A DNA stretch of 64,000 bases from Sphingomonas sp. Leaf339 (lineage in GTDB: Bacteria > Pseudomonadota > Alphaproteobacteria > Sphingomonadales > Sphingomonadaceae): NCBI RefSeq assembly GCF_001426195.1, contig NZ_LMRS01000023.1, forward strand, positions 1 to 64,000, in the 5' to 3' direction. The position numbers and the translations under genes were made by a program. A model generated the notes under the pieces. The model was not told where the DNA came from. It saw only the letters and a program-made list of their open reading frames with translations, and did no database searches. Of the stretch, positions 10,834-19,377 are shown one piece after another (the stretch's first letter is position 1; every line of letters starts with the position of its first letter).

Positions 10834-11496
10834 TCAAGCCGCCAACGGAAACCGCAACAACCGATCCGCCACCGGCACCCACGCCTGCGCTGCCTTGCCC
10901 ACCGCCCGCACGATCTCCGGGTGATCCGCATCCAGCCCGCCGGTCAGCGATCCAAATGCGGGCAGGATGATCTTCGTGCCGCTACCGATGAAGCACCGCC
11001 GCGCCACCTGACGCCCGCGCACCCGAACGCGCAGCTTGGGGTGGAAATGTCCTGACAGTTCCGGTCGGGTCTCACGCGGATCGGCTTCGTGACGCATGAC
11101 GATGCCGTCCACCACGACCTCCTCCGCCACGTCGCCGCCGCACCGGTCGCGGATGGCGGGATCGTGGTTGCCGGTGATCCATGTCCAGCGCGTCGCCGCG
11201 ATCAGGTCGCGCAGCATGTCCTGCGCCGCCACCGGCAACCGGTCGCATCCCTCGACATCATGGAAACTGTCGCCCAGGCACCAGATCTCGGTCGCCCCGG
11301 TCCGCGCGACCAGCGTGGTCAGCGCCGCCAGTGTCGCCTGCGAATCATAGGGGGGCAGCAGTTGCCCCCGCGCCGCGAACCAGCTCGCCTTTTCCAGATG
11401 CAGGTCCGCGACCAGCAACGCGGCGCGCGCCGGCCAATAGAGCGCACCCTCGGCCAGTGCCAGAAACTCATGCCCGCCGAACGAAAGGGGAACCAT
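10834..11496 (-). CDS. pdeM: Ligase-associated DNA damage response endonuclease PdeM
   Basis: A 220-residue calcineurin-like phosphoesterase. The metal-binding motifs are visible in order: VADLHLEKA, CLGDSFHD, ITGNHD, and LSGHFHPK near the C-terminus. The combination of length, a starting segment of the FGGHEFLALAEGALYWP kind and the GHFHPK ending is that of the PdeM family (TIGR04123), which acts with an Lhr-like helicase, an MBL exonuclease and an ATP-dependent ligase. All three partners are in this window but none is adjacent. The frame is open 24 codons further upstream; ATG at 11496 gives the family length. Confidence 0.88.
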   Translation of the reverse strand: MVPLSFGGHEFLALAEGALYWPARAALLVADLHLEKASWFAARGQLLPPYDSQATLAALTTLVARTGATEIWCLGDSFHDVEGCDRLPVAAQDMLRDLIAATRWTWITGNHDPAIRDRCGGDVAEEVVVDGIVMRHEADPRETRPELSGHFHPKLRVRVRGRQVARRCFIGSGTKIILPAFGSLTGGLDADHPEIVRAVGKAAQAWVPVADRLLRFPLAA

Positions 11497-11629
11497 GGAC
11501 CGCCCATGCCCATGCCGCCGGGTCCGCGCAAGAGCTTGTTGCCGATGGACTTCCGGCCGCTGACACAAACGACAGGTGCAGGATCACCGCGCCGGCCCTA
11601 TGTTCCCCATCGAGCAACAAGGAAATCCC

Positions 11630-11986
11630 ATGCCCCTTCCGATCCTGATCGCCGCCGCCCTCGTCCAGGGCGCGGCCGCCGCGCCTGCCCGGCTGACCCC
11701 CGAACAGGCGGATGCGCGCTGCGTCGTCATGCTCGGCTTCATCAGCACGCAAGGGAAGATGCCCGCCGACAAGATGGAGGCGGTGAAGAACGGCACCGCC
11801 TATTATCTGGGTAAGCTGCGCGGTCGCAATCCGAACGTCAACCTGCCCGCCGTGCTCGATGCCGCCGCCAAGACCGCCGCCGCGCAAAAGGTGCCGGTCG
11901 GCCCGGAAAGCCAGCGCTGCGGCGCCGAGCTGAGTGCACTCGCCGCCGCCTCGCGCCCGGCTGCCGCTACCCCGCGTAAGCCTTGA
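11630..11986 (+). CDS. Small exported protein of unknown function
   Basis: 118 residues with a clear signal peptide (MPLPILIAAALVQGAAAAPA). The mature part is helical, contains two cysteines (DARCVVM and SQRCGAEL) that could form a disulfide, and ends in an alanine/proline-rich basic tail. AAGGAA precedes the chosen ATG; an upstream in-frame ATG at 11576 lacks a leader-like sequence. The 3' end overlaps the convergent peptidase gene by 20 bases. I do not recognise the family. Confidence 0.7.
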   Translation: MPLPILIAAALVQGAAAAPARLTPEQADARCVVMLGFISTQGKMPADKMEAVKNGTAYYLGKLRGRNPNVNLPAVLDAAAKTAAAQKVPVGPESQRCGAELSALAAASRPAAATPRKP

Positions 11987-13361
11987 CCAGATCGAACAGG
12001 TAATCGCGGCCATCATAGAGCGAGCGGACGCGGATCCGCTCGTTCAGGCCGTGGGTGCCGCTGCCGTCCTTGTCGATGAACATCCCTGGTACGCCGTACA
12101 CCGGGATGCCGATCGCCTGCAGGAAGATACCGTCGGTCGCGCCGGTCGACATGAACGGTGCGAACGGCACACCGGGGAAATGCTTCGCCGCCAGCTTGCG
12201 CGCTGGATCGATGATCGCCGGCGTCAGCTTGGGCGGGATCGCGACCGGCCGCACCGGCTGGTTCGCCGTCACCGTCACCGCCGGCCCGGCCAGTTCCTTC
12301 AGCTTGGCCAGCGTGCCGTCCACCGTCTCGCCCGGAAAGATGCGGCAATTGACGTTGGCGGTCGCCCGCTGCGGCAGCGCGTTTTCCGCGTGACCCGCGT
12401 TCAGCAACGTCGCGACGCAGGTGGTGCGCAGCGTCGAGTGGTACGCCTTGTCCGCGCTCACCGTCGCATCCGCCGCCTTGTCGGTCGGATCGGCCAGCAA
12501 CTTGCCGATCGCATCGCCCATCAACGGCGCGCTGGCCTTGGCCTGCGCGGTGAAGAACGCCCGCGTGGTATCGGTGAAGCGAACCGCGAATTCATATCCC
12601 TGCACCGCCTTCACCGCATCGGCGAGTTGATAGATCGCGTTGGTCGGCACCGGTTGCGAACTGTGCCCGCCCGGATTGGTAGCCAGGAACGTGTAATTCT
12701 GCGCCGCCTTCTCGCCGACCTGCATCGCCAGCGTCTGGCGCTTGCCGTTCTCGTCCAGCCGGCCGCCGCCGCCCTCGTTCAGCGCGAATTCCGCCGCGAC
12801 CAGATCGGGCTTATTCTTCGCCAGCCATTCCGCGCCGTTCCACGCGAAGGTCGTCTCCTCGCCACAGGTCAGCGCCAGTTTGATCGTCCGCTTAGGCTTG
12901 GGTCCGCTCTGCTTCAACCGGATCAGCGTATCGGCCCAGATCGCCGCCTGCGCCTTGTCGTCGACGGTGCCGCGGCCCCAATAATAGCCATCCTCCTCGA
13001 CCAGCGTGAACGGATCGCGCGTCCAGTCCTCGCGCTTGGCCTCGACCACGTCGAGATGCGCGAGCAACAGCATCGGCTTGGCCGCCGCATTGCTGCCCGG
13101 CAACACCGCGACGAGGCCACCCTCCTTGGGATGATCGGGGACGGAGAAGGCATGCAGGTCGGCATCGGCGAACCCCGCCGCTTTCAGCCGCGTCGCGATC
13201 TGCGCGGCGGCCTGCGTGCAACTGCCGACCGACAGCGTCGTGTTGGTTTCGACGAGCTGCTTGTACAGATCGAAGAACGCCTTCTGGTCGGGCCGGTCCT
13301 GCGCCATCGCCGGCGTCGCCGCCATCACCGCGCCCGCCAGCGCCCATCCCATCACCCGCAT
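11967..13361 (-). CDS. Exported M20 family metallopeptidase
   Basis: About 464 residues starting with a signal peptide (MRVMGWALAGAVMAATPAMA). Zinc-binding features of the M20 family are present: LLLAHLDVVEA, GRGTVDDKAQA, CGEETTF and NEGGGG, with the dimerisation domain in the middle. Enzymes of this type remove N-terminal amino acids or cleave dipeptides; the substrate here is unknown but must be periplasmic. GGAG lies 5 bases before the chosen ATG; 29 more codons upstream are open but lack a signal-like start. Confidence 0.9.
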   Translation of the reverse strand: MRVMGWALAGAVMAATPAMAQDRPDQKAFFDLYKQLVETNTTLSVGSCTQAAAQIATRLKAAGFADADLHAFSVPDHPKEGGLVAVLPGSNAAAKPMLLLAHLDVVEAKREDWTRDPFTLVEEDGYYWGRGTVDDKAQAAIWADTLIRLKQSGPKPKRTIKLALTCGEETTFAWNGAEWLAKNKPDLVAAEFALNEGGGGRLDENGKRQTLAMQVGEKAAQNYTFLATNPGGHSSQPVPTNAIYQLADAVKAVQGYEFAVRFTDTTRAFFTAQAKASAPLMGDAIGKLLADPTDKAADATVSADKAYHSTLRTTCVATLLNAGHAENALPQRATANVNCRIFPGETVDGTLAKLKELAGPAVTVTANQPVRPVAIPPKLTPAIIDPARKLAAKHFPGVPFAPFMSTGATDGIFLQAIGIPVYGVPGMFIDKDGSGTHGLNERIRVRSLYDGRDYLFDLVKAYAG

Positions 13362-13514
13362 GCCCGCTCCTTTGTCATGAAGCCGCAATAGAGCGCGTCG
13401 CGGACGCCTATGCAACCGGCGTGACGTCATGCCGTCGATGCGCGCCACACCATGACGTTCACGCGGAACCGGCCCTGTCCTACACCGCCACGACAGCGTA
13501 TCCCCTTCGACATC

Positions 13515-13641
13515 CGCTCTTTCTCATGGTCTGTGGACCGCCATTATAATCCCGCGCCCGCGCGTACCCGCCCACACGCACGATCGCGCGCGCGTGGCAG
13601 GTGTGACTTTAGCGACTTTCCACCCCGCCGGCCGCCTCAAT
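13515..13641. repeat. Interspersed sphingomonad element, copy A
   Basis: It shares with 59593-59709 the words CGCTCTTT (13515), TATAAT (13545), a GC-alternating dyad block, an identical core TGGCAGGTGTGACTTT (13595-13610), then GACTTTCC and CTCAAT. It ends on the stop codon of the leftward protease gene. It may be a 3'-untranslated structure, a terminator or a small RNA gene; the sequence alone does not decide. Confidence 0.7.
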
Positions 13642-14596
13642 TGGCTGCGAACGACGTCCCCCGTCTCAACGTGTTGCGCGGCAACGCCAGCCGGATCGTG
13701 CGGTTGGTGAAATCGATCTCGACCGACCGGAACATCCTCAGCGTCTCCATCCCCAGCAGCAGCGCCGGTTTATCCGCCAGCCCGAATCGGCCGAACGGTA
13801 TGACATCGGCCACCGCCACGCCGACGCCGGAAAAGGTCACGCCGCCAATCTCCAGCCGATCGAGTTGATGGACATCGGCGACCAGCGTTTCGCCGCTCGC
13901 CGCGATCATCGATATCGGCCCGATCGGCAACGACGACTTCGCCAGCCGCAGCAGGGCGCTGTTGGCGATCGTGACCGGCGATCCCGTATCGATCACCACC
14001 GCGACCCGCTTGCCACGCCAGTGCGCGTCGGTGACGATCAACTGGCCGAACCGCGATTTGGCCACGATCACGATCTCGTCGGATGCCGCCGGGCGCTGCA
14101 TCCGGCGCCGTGCGGGCGTCAGCGTCATGTTGCTGCGGTCGAAATCGATCACCACCCGCTGGCCCTGCAACGCATCCAGCCCCAGCATCCCGGCCGCACC
14201 GATGAAGCGACGGGCATAGACCGGCGCCTCGATCAGGTCGGGCGACAGGCGGCTGACCTTCAACAGCGGCACCCGCGCCGTCGGCGTCGATAGCGTGCTC
14301 GCCATCGTCGTCACCCGGACCGACGGGCCCGGTGCCAGCCCCAGGCTGGCGGCCAGTTCGGTCGACACCACCGTCCGCTCGGCCCCTGTATCGATCACGA
14401 ACGGCCACGCACCCTTGCCGGCGATCGTCACCGGCACGGTCATCCGCAGGTCGAGTTCTTCCAGCGCGAGTTCGTCACCCGGATCGGCCGGCACTGCGGG
14501 CAGGGCGGCGGCCACATCCGGCACGGGCGACTGCGCGAGCGCGGGCGGCGTCAACCACAGCCCCGCCGCCGCTATCAGGGCAAACATCCTCTCCAT
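13637..14596 (-). CDS. Exported retropepsin-like aspartic protease with two catalytic repeats
   Basis: 319 residues with a signal peptide (ERMFALIAAAGLWLTPPALA). Two retropepsin-like halves each carry the active-site triad: FVIDTGAERTVVS in the first and VVIDTGSPVTIANS in the second. Each is followed by a hydrophobic-glycine segment (AGMLGLDAL and PALLLGMETL). Tandem halves could form one bilobed active site, as in pepsin, rather than the dimer of viral enzymes. It follows the Lhr helicase by 43 bases on the same strand. The substrate is unknown. Its stop codon lies inside interspersed element copy A. Confidence 0.82.
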   Translation of the reverse strand: MERMFALIAAAGLWLTPPALAQSPVPDVAAALPAVPADPGDELALEELDLRMTVPVTIAGKGAWPFVIDTGAERTVVSTELAASLGLAPGPSVRVTTMASTLSTPTARVPLLKVSRLSPDLIEAPVYARRFIGAAGMLGLDALQGQRVVIDFDRSNMTLTPARRRMQRPAASDEIVIVAKSRFGQLIVTDAHWRGKRVAVVIDTGSPVTIANSALLRLAKSSLPIGPISMIAASGETLVADVHQLDRLEIGGVTFSGVGVAVADVIPFGRFGLADKPALLLGMETLRMFRSVEIDFTNRTIRLALPRNTLRRGTSFAAN

Positions 14597-14639
14597 TCTG
14601 CCCGGAAAGCTGCGCCTCGCCAAGCCGCTTGGCAAGCAT

Positions 14640-17045
14640 TCAGTCGATCCGCATCGCCTCGGCCGCCAGCACCTCCGCCTCGACCAGCAGCGCATCGTCG
14701 CCCGCGTTGGTCGATACCCGCTCGCGACCGATCAGGACGAGCACCGGCACCGCCAGCGGCGACACTCGGTCCAGATCGACATGCAGCATCGTCCCCGCCG
14801 CCCGGTCGAGCAGGTTGGCGAGTCGCCCGACATCGGTCATCCGCGCCCGCGCATCGTCCCAGGCGGCTTGCAGCAACAGATGCGACGGTTCGTATTTGCG
14901 CAGCACGTCATAGATCAGGTCGGTCGAAAACGTCACCTGCCGCCCGGTCTTGCGCTTGCCGGGATGTTGCCGCTCCACCAGCCCACCGATCACCGCGACC
15001 TCGCGGAACGCTCGTTTCAGCAGGTGCGATTGCTGCACCCATTCGACGAACTCGTGCTCCAGAATGTCAGCCGAGAACAGCGACGCCGGATCGGTGATCG
15101 GTTCCAGCGCGAAACAGGCGATCGCATAATCATTGGCGACGAAGCCCAGCGGCTTCAGCCCCTGCGTCTCCATCCGCCGAGTAAGCAACATGCCCAGCGA
15201 CTGGTGCGCGTTCCAGCCCTCGAAACCGTAAGCGACCATGTAATGCCGGCCCTCGCGCGGGAAGGTTTCGACCAGCAATTGGCCCGGCCGCGGCAGGACG
15301 GAGCGGCGTTCGTGGATTTCCAGCCATTCGCGGACATCGTCGGGAAAGCGCGACCATTCCGCCGAACTCGACAGGAAACCCCGTACCCGGTCGGCGAGGC
15401 TGGTGGACAGCGGCATCCGGCTGCCGCCGTAACTCGGCACCCGCGCCGGGCGGCTGGTGGCACGGACGATCAGGTCCTCGGTATCGATCTTTTCGACTTC
15501 AAGGCTCAGGCCGGCGAAGAAGAAGGTGTCGCCATGGCTCAGCGTGGCGGCGAACCCCTCCTCGACCTTGCCCAGATTGCGGCCGTTGCGGAAACGGACG
15601 GTGAGCATCGTGGCCTCGACGATGATGCCGGCGTTCAGGCGATGCTGCGCAACAAACTTCGGATGGGCGACGCGCCAGCGGCCATCGGCATCCTGCACCA
15701 ATCGCTTGAATCGGTCATAGGCACGCAGGCTATAGCCACCGTCGCGAATGAAGCCGAGGACGCGGTCGAACACCTCGTCGGTCAGCGCCGAATAGGGCAG
15801 CGCGGAGCGGACCTCGTCGAGCAGTTCCGCCTGCTGGAACGGCGCGGCGCAGGCACAGGCCATCACATGCTGCGCCAGCACGTCGAGCGCGCCGGGGCGG
15901 AACACATCGGGGTCCAGTTCACCCGCCTCGACCGCATCCAGCGCGGCGCGCGCCTCCAGATATTCGAAGCGGTTGCCGGGCACGAGGATCGCCTTCGATG
16001 CCTCATCCAGCCGGTGGTTGGCGCGGCCGATCCGTTGCAACAGTCGCGACGATCCCTTGGGCGCGCCCATCTGGATGACGCAGTCGACATTACCCCAGTC
16101 AACGCCGAGATCGAGACTGGCGGTCGCCACCAGCGCCCTGAGCTTGCCCGCCGCCATCGCACCCTCGACCTTGCGCCGCGCCTCCAGCGACAGGCTGCCA
16201 TGATGGACGCCGATCGGCAGGCTCTTCTCGTTCGCCTTCCACAGGTCCTGGAAGATCAGCTCGGCGAGGCTGCGGGTGTTGCAGAAGACGATCGTCGTGG
16301 TGTGCGCCTCGATCTCCCGCATCACCTGTGCGGCGGCATAGCGGCCGGAATGGCCCGCCCATGGCACGCGGTCCTCGGGCAACAGAATGTCGATCACGGG
16401 GTCGGCGCCCGCCTCGCCCCGCACCAGACTGACGGTGTCGATGTCGCCGTCCGGCGCCAGCCAGGCGCGATAGCCGTCGGGGTCGGCGACGGTGGCGGAC
16501 AGCGCGACGCGGCGCAGGTCGGGGGCAATCCGTTGCAGCCGCGCCATCGACAGGGACAACAGGTCGCCGCGCTTGCCGGTGGCGAAGGCATGGACCTCGT
16601 CGATCACGATCGTCCGCAGGCCGGCGAACATCGTCGCGCTGTCGGGATAGCTGAGCAGCAGCGACAGCGATTCGGGGGTCGTCAGCAGGATGTGCGGCGG
16701 CTTTACCCGCTGCCGTGCCTTACGGTCCGACGGCGTGTCGCCGGTGCGGGTCTCGACGCGGATATCGAGGCCCATCTCCTCGACGGGCGTGACGAGGTTG
16801 CGCTGGATGTCGACAGCCAGCGCCTTCAGCGGGCTGACATAGAGGGTGTGGAGCCCCTCGGTCGGCGCCTCGATCAATTCGGTCAGGGTCGGCAGGAAGC
16901 CTGCCAGCGTCTTGCCCGCGCCGGTGGTCGCCACCAGCAAGGCATGGTGGCCTGCCCGCCCCTCGGCCAGCATCGCGAGCTGATGGCGCCGAGGGTGCCA
17001 GCCGCGGGTCGCGAACCAGTCGGCCAGGGGGGTGGGGAGATTCAT
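14640..17045 (-). CDS. Ligase-associated DNA damage response DEXH-box helicase (Lhr-like)
   Basis: An 801-residue superfamily 2 helicase. Walker A is ATTGAGKT (39-46), motif Ib/II region TTPESLSLLLS and DEVH (149-152), motif III SATVAD, motif IV FCNTRSLAE, motif V VATASLDLGVDWG and motif VI QRIGRANHR. A Lhr-specific C-terminal region follows. The length and motif set fit the ligase-associated helicase (TIGR04121) that partners PdeM, an MBL exonuclease and ligase. PdeM usually overlaps this gene directly, but here it is 3.1 kb downstream. A dyad at 17094-17114 precedes the start. Confidence 0.93.
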   Translation of the reverse strand: MNLPTPLADWFATRGWHPRRHQLAMLAEGRAGHHALLVATTGAGKTLAGFLPTLTELIEAPTEGLHTLYVSPLKALAVDIQRNLVTPVEEMGLDIRVETRTGDTPSDRKARQRVKPPHILLTTPESLSLLLSYPDSATMFAGLRTIVIDEVHAFATGKRGDLLSLSMARLQRIAPDLRRVALSATVADPDGYRAWLAPDGDIDTVSLVRGEAGADPVIDILLPEDRVPWAGHSGRYAAAQVMREIEAHTTTIVFCNTRSLAELIFQDLWKANEKSLPIGVHHGSLSLEARRKVEGAMAAGKLRALVATASLDLGVDWGNVDCVIQMGAPKGSSRLLQRIGRANHRLDEASKAILVPGNRFEYLEARAALDAVEAGELDPDVFRPGALDVLAQHVMACACAAPFQQAELLDEVRSALPYSALTDEVFDRVLGFIRDGGYSLRAYDRFKRLVQDADGRWRVAHPKFVAQHRLNAGIIVEATMLTVRFRNGRNLGKVEEGFAATLSHGDTFFFAGLSLEVEKIDTEDLIVRATSRPARVPSYGGSRMPLSTSLADRVRGFLSSSAEWSRFPDDVREWLEIHERRSVLPRPGQLLVETFPREGRHYMVAYGFEGWNAHQSLGMLLTRRMETQGLKPLGFVANDYAIACFALEPITDPASLFSADILEHEFVEWVQQSHLLKRAFREVAVIGGLVERQHPGKRKTGRQVTFSTDLIYDVLRKYEPSHLLLQAAWDDARARMTDVGRLANLLDRAAGTMLHVDLDRVSPLAVPVLVLIGRERVSTNAGDDALLVEAEVLAAEAMRID

Positions 17046-17093
17046 CTGGACGGTATGTAGGGTCGCCGGGCGGCGGCGATAACCGGTGGAAAG

Positions 17094-17114
17094 TTAGGCT
17101 AAGGTGAGGCCTAA
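17094..17114. promoter_or_regulatory. Dyad upstream of the Lhr-like helicase
   Basis: TTAGGC and GCCTAA form an inverted repeat with 9 bases between them, 49 bases upstream of the helicase start. It is the only clear dyad in the 173-base gap between that gene and the leftward small gene starting at 17569. It does not resemble the alphaproteobacterial LexA box (GTTC-N7-GTTC). A regulator site is only a suggestion. Confidence 0.3.
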
Positions 17115-17218
17115 ACCGTACCTATTTTCACGATCCGCCATCGACAGGGGGACGGGGCGGCGATGACGATCCGGGGATAGCATTCGACCGGCCTGTAGGA
17201 CAGCCGGAACCGCCGGCA

Positions 17219-17569
17219 TCAGGCGTCGGGTGACGACGTTGCCAGTCGATCCAGCCACGCCTGTGCCCGTTTCGGCTCGCCGACCGCCTGCGGTCCGACC
17301 GGCCCGCGCGAGGCGACGAATTGCCGGTGAAGGTCGAACGGCGACAGGCCGAGACGGTCCCTCGCCTCGTCGATGGCCTCGCCGACCTCGTTGAGGTTAT
17401 CGACGGTTGGCGCGATCGCGGCGCGGGACGCACGGTCGTTCTGGTGGCCGAACAGTTTCATCTTCCCCGCCGCCGTCTTGCGCAGCGCCTCGACCAGCGC
17501 GGCGGTGTATTCCGCCTCAAGCTCAAGCCGCTGGATGTCGAGGCGTTCAAGTCGGTCAGCCTTTGCCAT
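17219..17569 (-). CDS. Conserved-looking hypothetical helical protein
   Basis: 116 residues, no signal peptide or membrane segment. Residues 1-35 are a charged amphipathic helix or coiled coil (RLERLDIQRLELEAEYTAAL), followed by a central helix ending DRLGLSPFDLHRQF. A GGGGTG stretch precedes the ATG. It is oriented towards the helicase and divergent from the MBL exonuclease gene, so it sits among repair genes. I do not recognise the family. Confidence 0.6.
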   Translation of the reverse strand: MAKADRLERLDIQRLELEAEYTAALVEALRKTAAGKMKLFGHQNDRASRAAIAPTVDNLNEVGEAIDEARDRLGLSPFDLHRQFVASRGPVGPQAVGEPKRAQAWLDRLATSSPDA

Positions 17570-17648
17570 CGCCCACCCCTATCCCGCGTCATCGGCGTGG
17601 GCAATCGAACCCGGATGATCCTCCGGCCGTTCCCTGCGTTGGGGGGAC

Positions 17649-18662
17649 ATGGCAAAGCTCGGCGACTGGATCGAACCGCATCCGCACGGCATCTATGTGC
17701 GGCCCGCCGATGCGTGGATCGATCCGTCGGAGCCGACCCCCCGCGCGCTCGTGACGCATGGCCATGCCGACCATGCGCGGGGCGGCCATGGCCGGGTGTG
17801 GGCAACGCCGGAAACGCTGGCGATCATGGAGGCGCGATACGGCCCGCAGACCGGTGAACCGGTCGCGTATGGCGAGACGATTCGCCTGTCCGACGACAAG
17901 GGTGGCGAGGTCGAGGTGGGCTTCGTCCCCGCCGGCCATGTGCTGGGGTCGGCGCAGATCGTGCTGGATTACCGGGGCGAGCGGGTGGTGGTGTCGGGCG
18001 ATTACAAACGCCGGCCCGATCCGACCTGCACGCCGTTCCAGCCGGTGAAATGCGACGTCTTCATCACGGAGGCGACGTTCGCGCTGCCCGTGTTCCGACA
18101 TCCCGATACCGGCGACGAGATCGACAAGCTGATCGCGCGACTGCACGCCAATCCCGATCGCTGCGTCGTGGTTGGCGCCTATGCATTGGGCAAGGCGCAG
18201 CGGGTGATCGCCGAACTGCGCGAGCGGGGGCATGAGGCGCCGATCTATATCCACGGCGCGCTGCAACGGCTGTGCGACCTGTATGCCGAACACGGCGTGC
18301 GACTGGGCGAGCTGATCCCGGTGGCGGATACGCCCAAGGCGGCCATGGCGGGGCATGTCGTGATGTGCCCGCCCGGCGCGCTGAACGATCGCTGGTCGCG
18401 GCGGCTGCCCGATCCGATCACCGCGATGGCGAGCGGGTGGATGCGGGTGCGGCAGCGGGCGGTGCAGAAGAACATCGAACTGCCGCTGATCCTGTCCGAC
18501 CATGCCGACTGGGACGAGCTGACCGACACGTTGACCGAAATCGCGCCGAAGGAAGTCTGGGTGACGCATGGTCGCGAGGACGCGCTGGTCCATTGGTGCA
18601 TGACCCGCCAGATCAAGGCACGCGCGCTGGCGCTGGTGGGGTTCGAGGACGAGGACGATTGA
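17649..18662 (+). CDS. Ligase-associated DNA damage response exonuclease (MBL fold)
   Basis: A 337-residue metallo-beta-lactamase/beta-CASP-like nuclease. The metal motif HGHADH is at 37-42. VSGDYKRRPD supplies the next ligands, and the C-terminal SDHADWDEL and VTHGRED segments are conserved in the exonuclease family (TIGR04122) of the ligase-associated repair set. It would trim DNA ends before sealing by the ligase, which here is 12 kb away instead of adjacent. Transcribed rightward, away from the helicase. Confidence 0.92.
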   Translation: MAKLGDWIEPHPHGIYVRPADAWIDPSEPTPRALVTHGHADHARGGHGRVWATPETLAIMEARYGPQTGEPVAYGETIRLSDDKGGEVEVGFVPAGHVLGSAQIVLDYRGERVVVSGDYKRRPDPTCTPFQPVKCDVFITEATFALPVFRHPDTGDEIDKLIARLHANPDRCVVVGAYALGKAQRVIAELRERGHEAPIYIHGALQRLCDLYAEHGVRLGELIPVADTPKAAMAGHVVMCPPGALNDRWSRRLPDPITAMASGWMRVRQRAVQKNIELPLILSDHADWDELTDTLTEIAPKEVWVTHGREDALVHWCMTRQIKARALALVGFEDEDD

Positions 18663-18734
18663 TGCCCGGACAACGGCTTATGGGAACATCCGTCCGCCTC
18701 TTGCGCTGTTGAACCTCTCATCTGGAGCAAGCCC

Positions 18735-19007
18735 ATGGCCGATCACCGGCTGACCATCGACCCCGCCACCGTGTTCGACAATATCGACGAACGCCGCGTC
18801 GAATTCGCCGCTAGCGTCGATGGCGAGGCCCGTGCCTTTGCCGCGCAATATGATCTGTTGGAGGCGTTGGCCGCCGAGACGCCCGATGACCGGGCTGTGG
18901 CGCTGTTCCACCAGCATCTGCCGCGCGTGCAGGAACTGGCGGCTACCGCCGCGGCGCGCGATCAGGATCAGGCGATCGTCGTCGTCAGCGAAAATGATCT
19001 GGCATGA
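18735..19007 (+). CDS. Small DUF1488-like protein
   Basis: 90 residues. The pattern RRVEFAASVDGEARAFAAQYDLLEALA, then a helix ALFHQHLPRVQELA and a final strand AIVVVSENDL, resembles the DUF1488 group of small bacterial proteins (family recognised by pattern only, not by search). No signal peptide. The stop overlaps the next start in ATGA, so the two are translationally coupled. Confidence 0.6.
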   Translation: MADHRLTIDPATVFDNIDERRVEFAASVDGEARAFAAQYDLLEALAAETPDDRAVALFHQHLPRVQELAATAAARDQDQAIVVVSENDLA

Positions 19008-19243
19008 CGACGACGATCGACTGGCAGATGAGCGCGGCGTTGGAGAATGTGCCGCGCGGCGACAGCGAATTGCCCGAGGTGACGAGCCTGCGTGGCGCGG
19101 TCAGGGAATGGACCACGCTGGACGGCGAGATGCAGGCCGAGGCGGTCTTGACGCCCGAACGGCCAGTGGCGGTCGATGACGGCGAGCCGGTCACGGCCTT
19201 TGCAGGCTTGGCGATCCGGGCGCTGGCGGAGCGGCTGGATTGA
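19004..19243 (+). CDS. Small hypothetical protein coupled to the preceding gene
   Basis: 79 residues, acidic, with alternating predicted strands (LRGAVREWTTLDGEMQAEAV) and a C-terminal helix (AFAGLAIRALAERLD). It overlaps the previous gene by 4 bases (ATGA) and is followed at once by a hairpin, so the pair forms a closed two-gene unit. No family is recognised. Confidence 0.6.
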   Translation: MTTTIDWQMSAALENVPRGDSELPEVTSLRGAVREWTTLDGEMQAEAVLTPERPVAVDDGEPVTAFAGLAIRALAERLD

Positions 19244-19246
19244 GGC

Positions 19247-19270
19247 GTTCCCCGGGTACGGCCGGGGAAC
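19247..19270. terminator. GTTCCCCGG-type hairpin
   Basis: GTTCCCCGG pairs perfectly with CCGGGGAAC around a 6-base loop, 3 bases after the small gene's stop. The same stem words recur after gyrB at 59495-59522, so this is probably a dispersed hairpin family used at gene ends. There is no T tract. Confidence 0.6.
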
Positions 19271-19288
19271 AGAGTTGGCAAAGCATCC

Positions 19289-19366
19289 CGTCATTGCGAG
19301 CGTAGTGAAGCAAGCCAGAGCGGCGCGCATGACGCTCTGGGATGCTTCGCTCCGCTCGCGATGACG
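19289..19366. repeat. Imperfect palindromic interspersed repeat, copy 2
   Basis: The left arm starts CGTCATTGCGAGCGTAGTGA and runs on to gccagagc; the right arm is its near reverse complement (gctctggg to gcgatgacg). The 11-base centre differs from copy 1 at 10748-10822. It lies between the small-gene pair and the convergent SPOR lipoprotein gene. Confidence 0.8.
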
Positions 19367-19377
19367 AATCGATATGA

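Noticed and set aside
14295..17060. A 921-codon open frame on the plus strand
   Set aside because: It runs antisense through the protease and Lhr-like helicase genes; it has no recognisable domain and its arginine/glutamine/histidine-rich composition is typical of the complement of GC-rich coding DNA.
17046..17218. A LexA (GTTC-N7-GTTC) site for the repair genes
   Set aside because: None was seen by eye ahead of the helicase or exonuclease; a proper pattern scan would be needed to exclude one.
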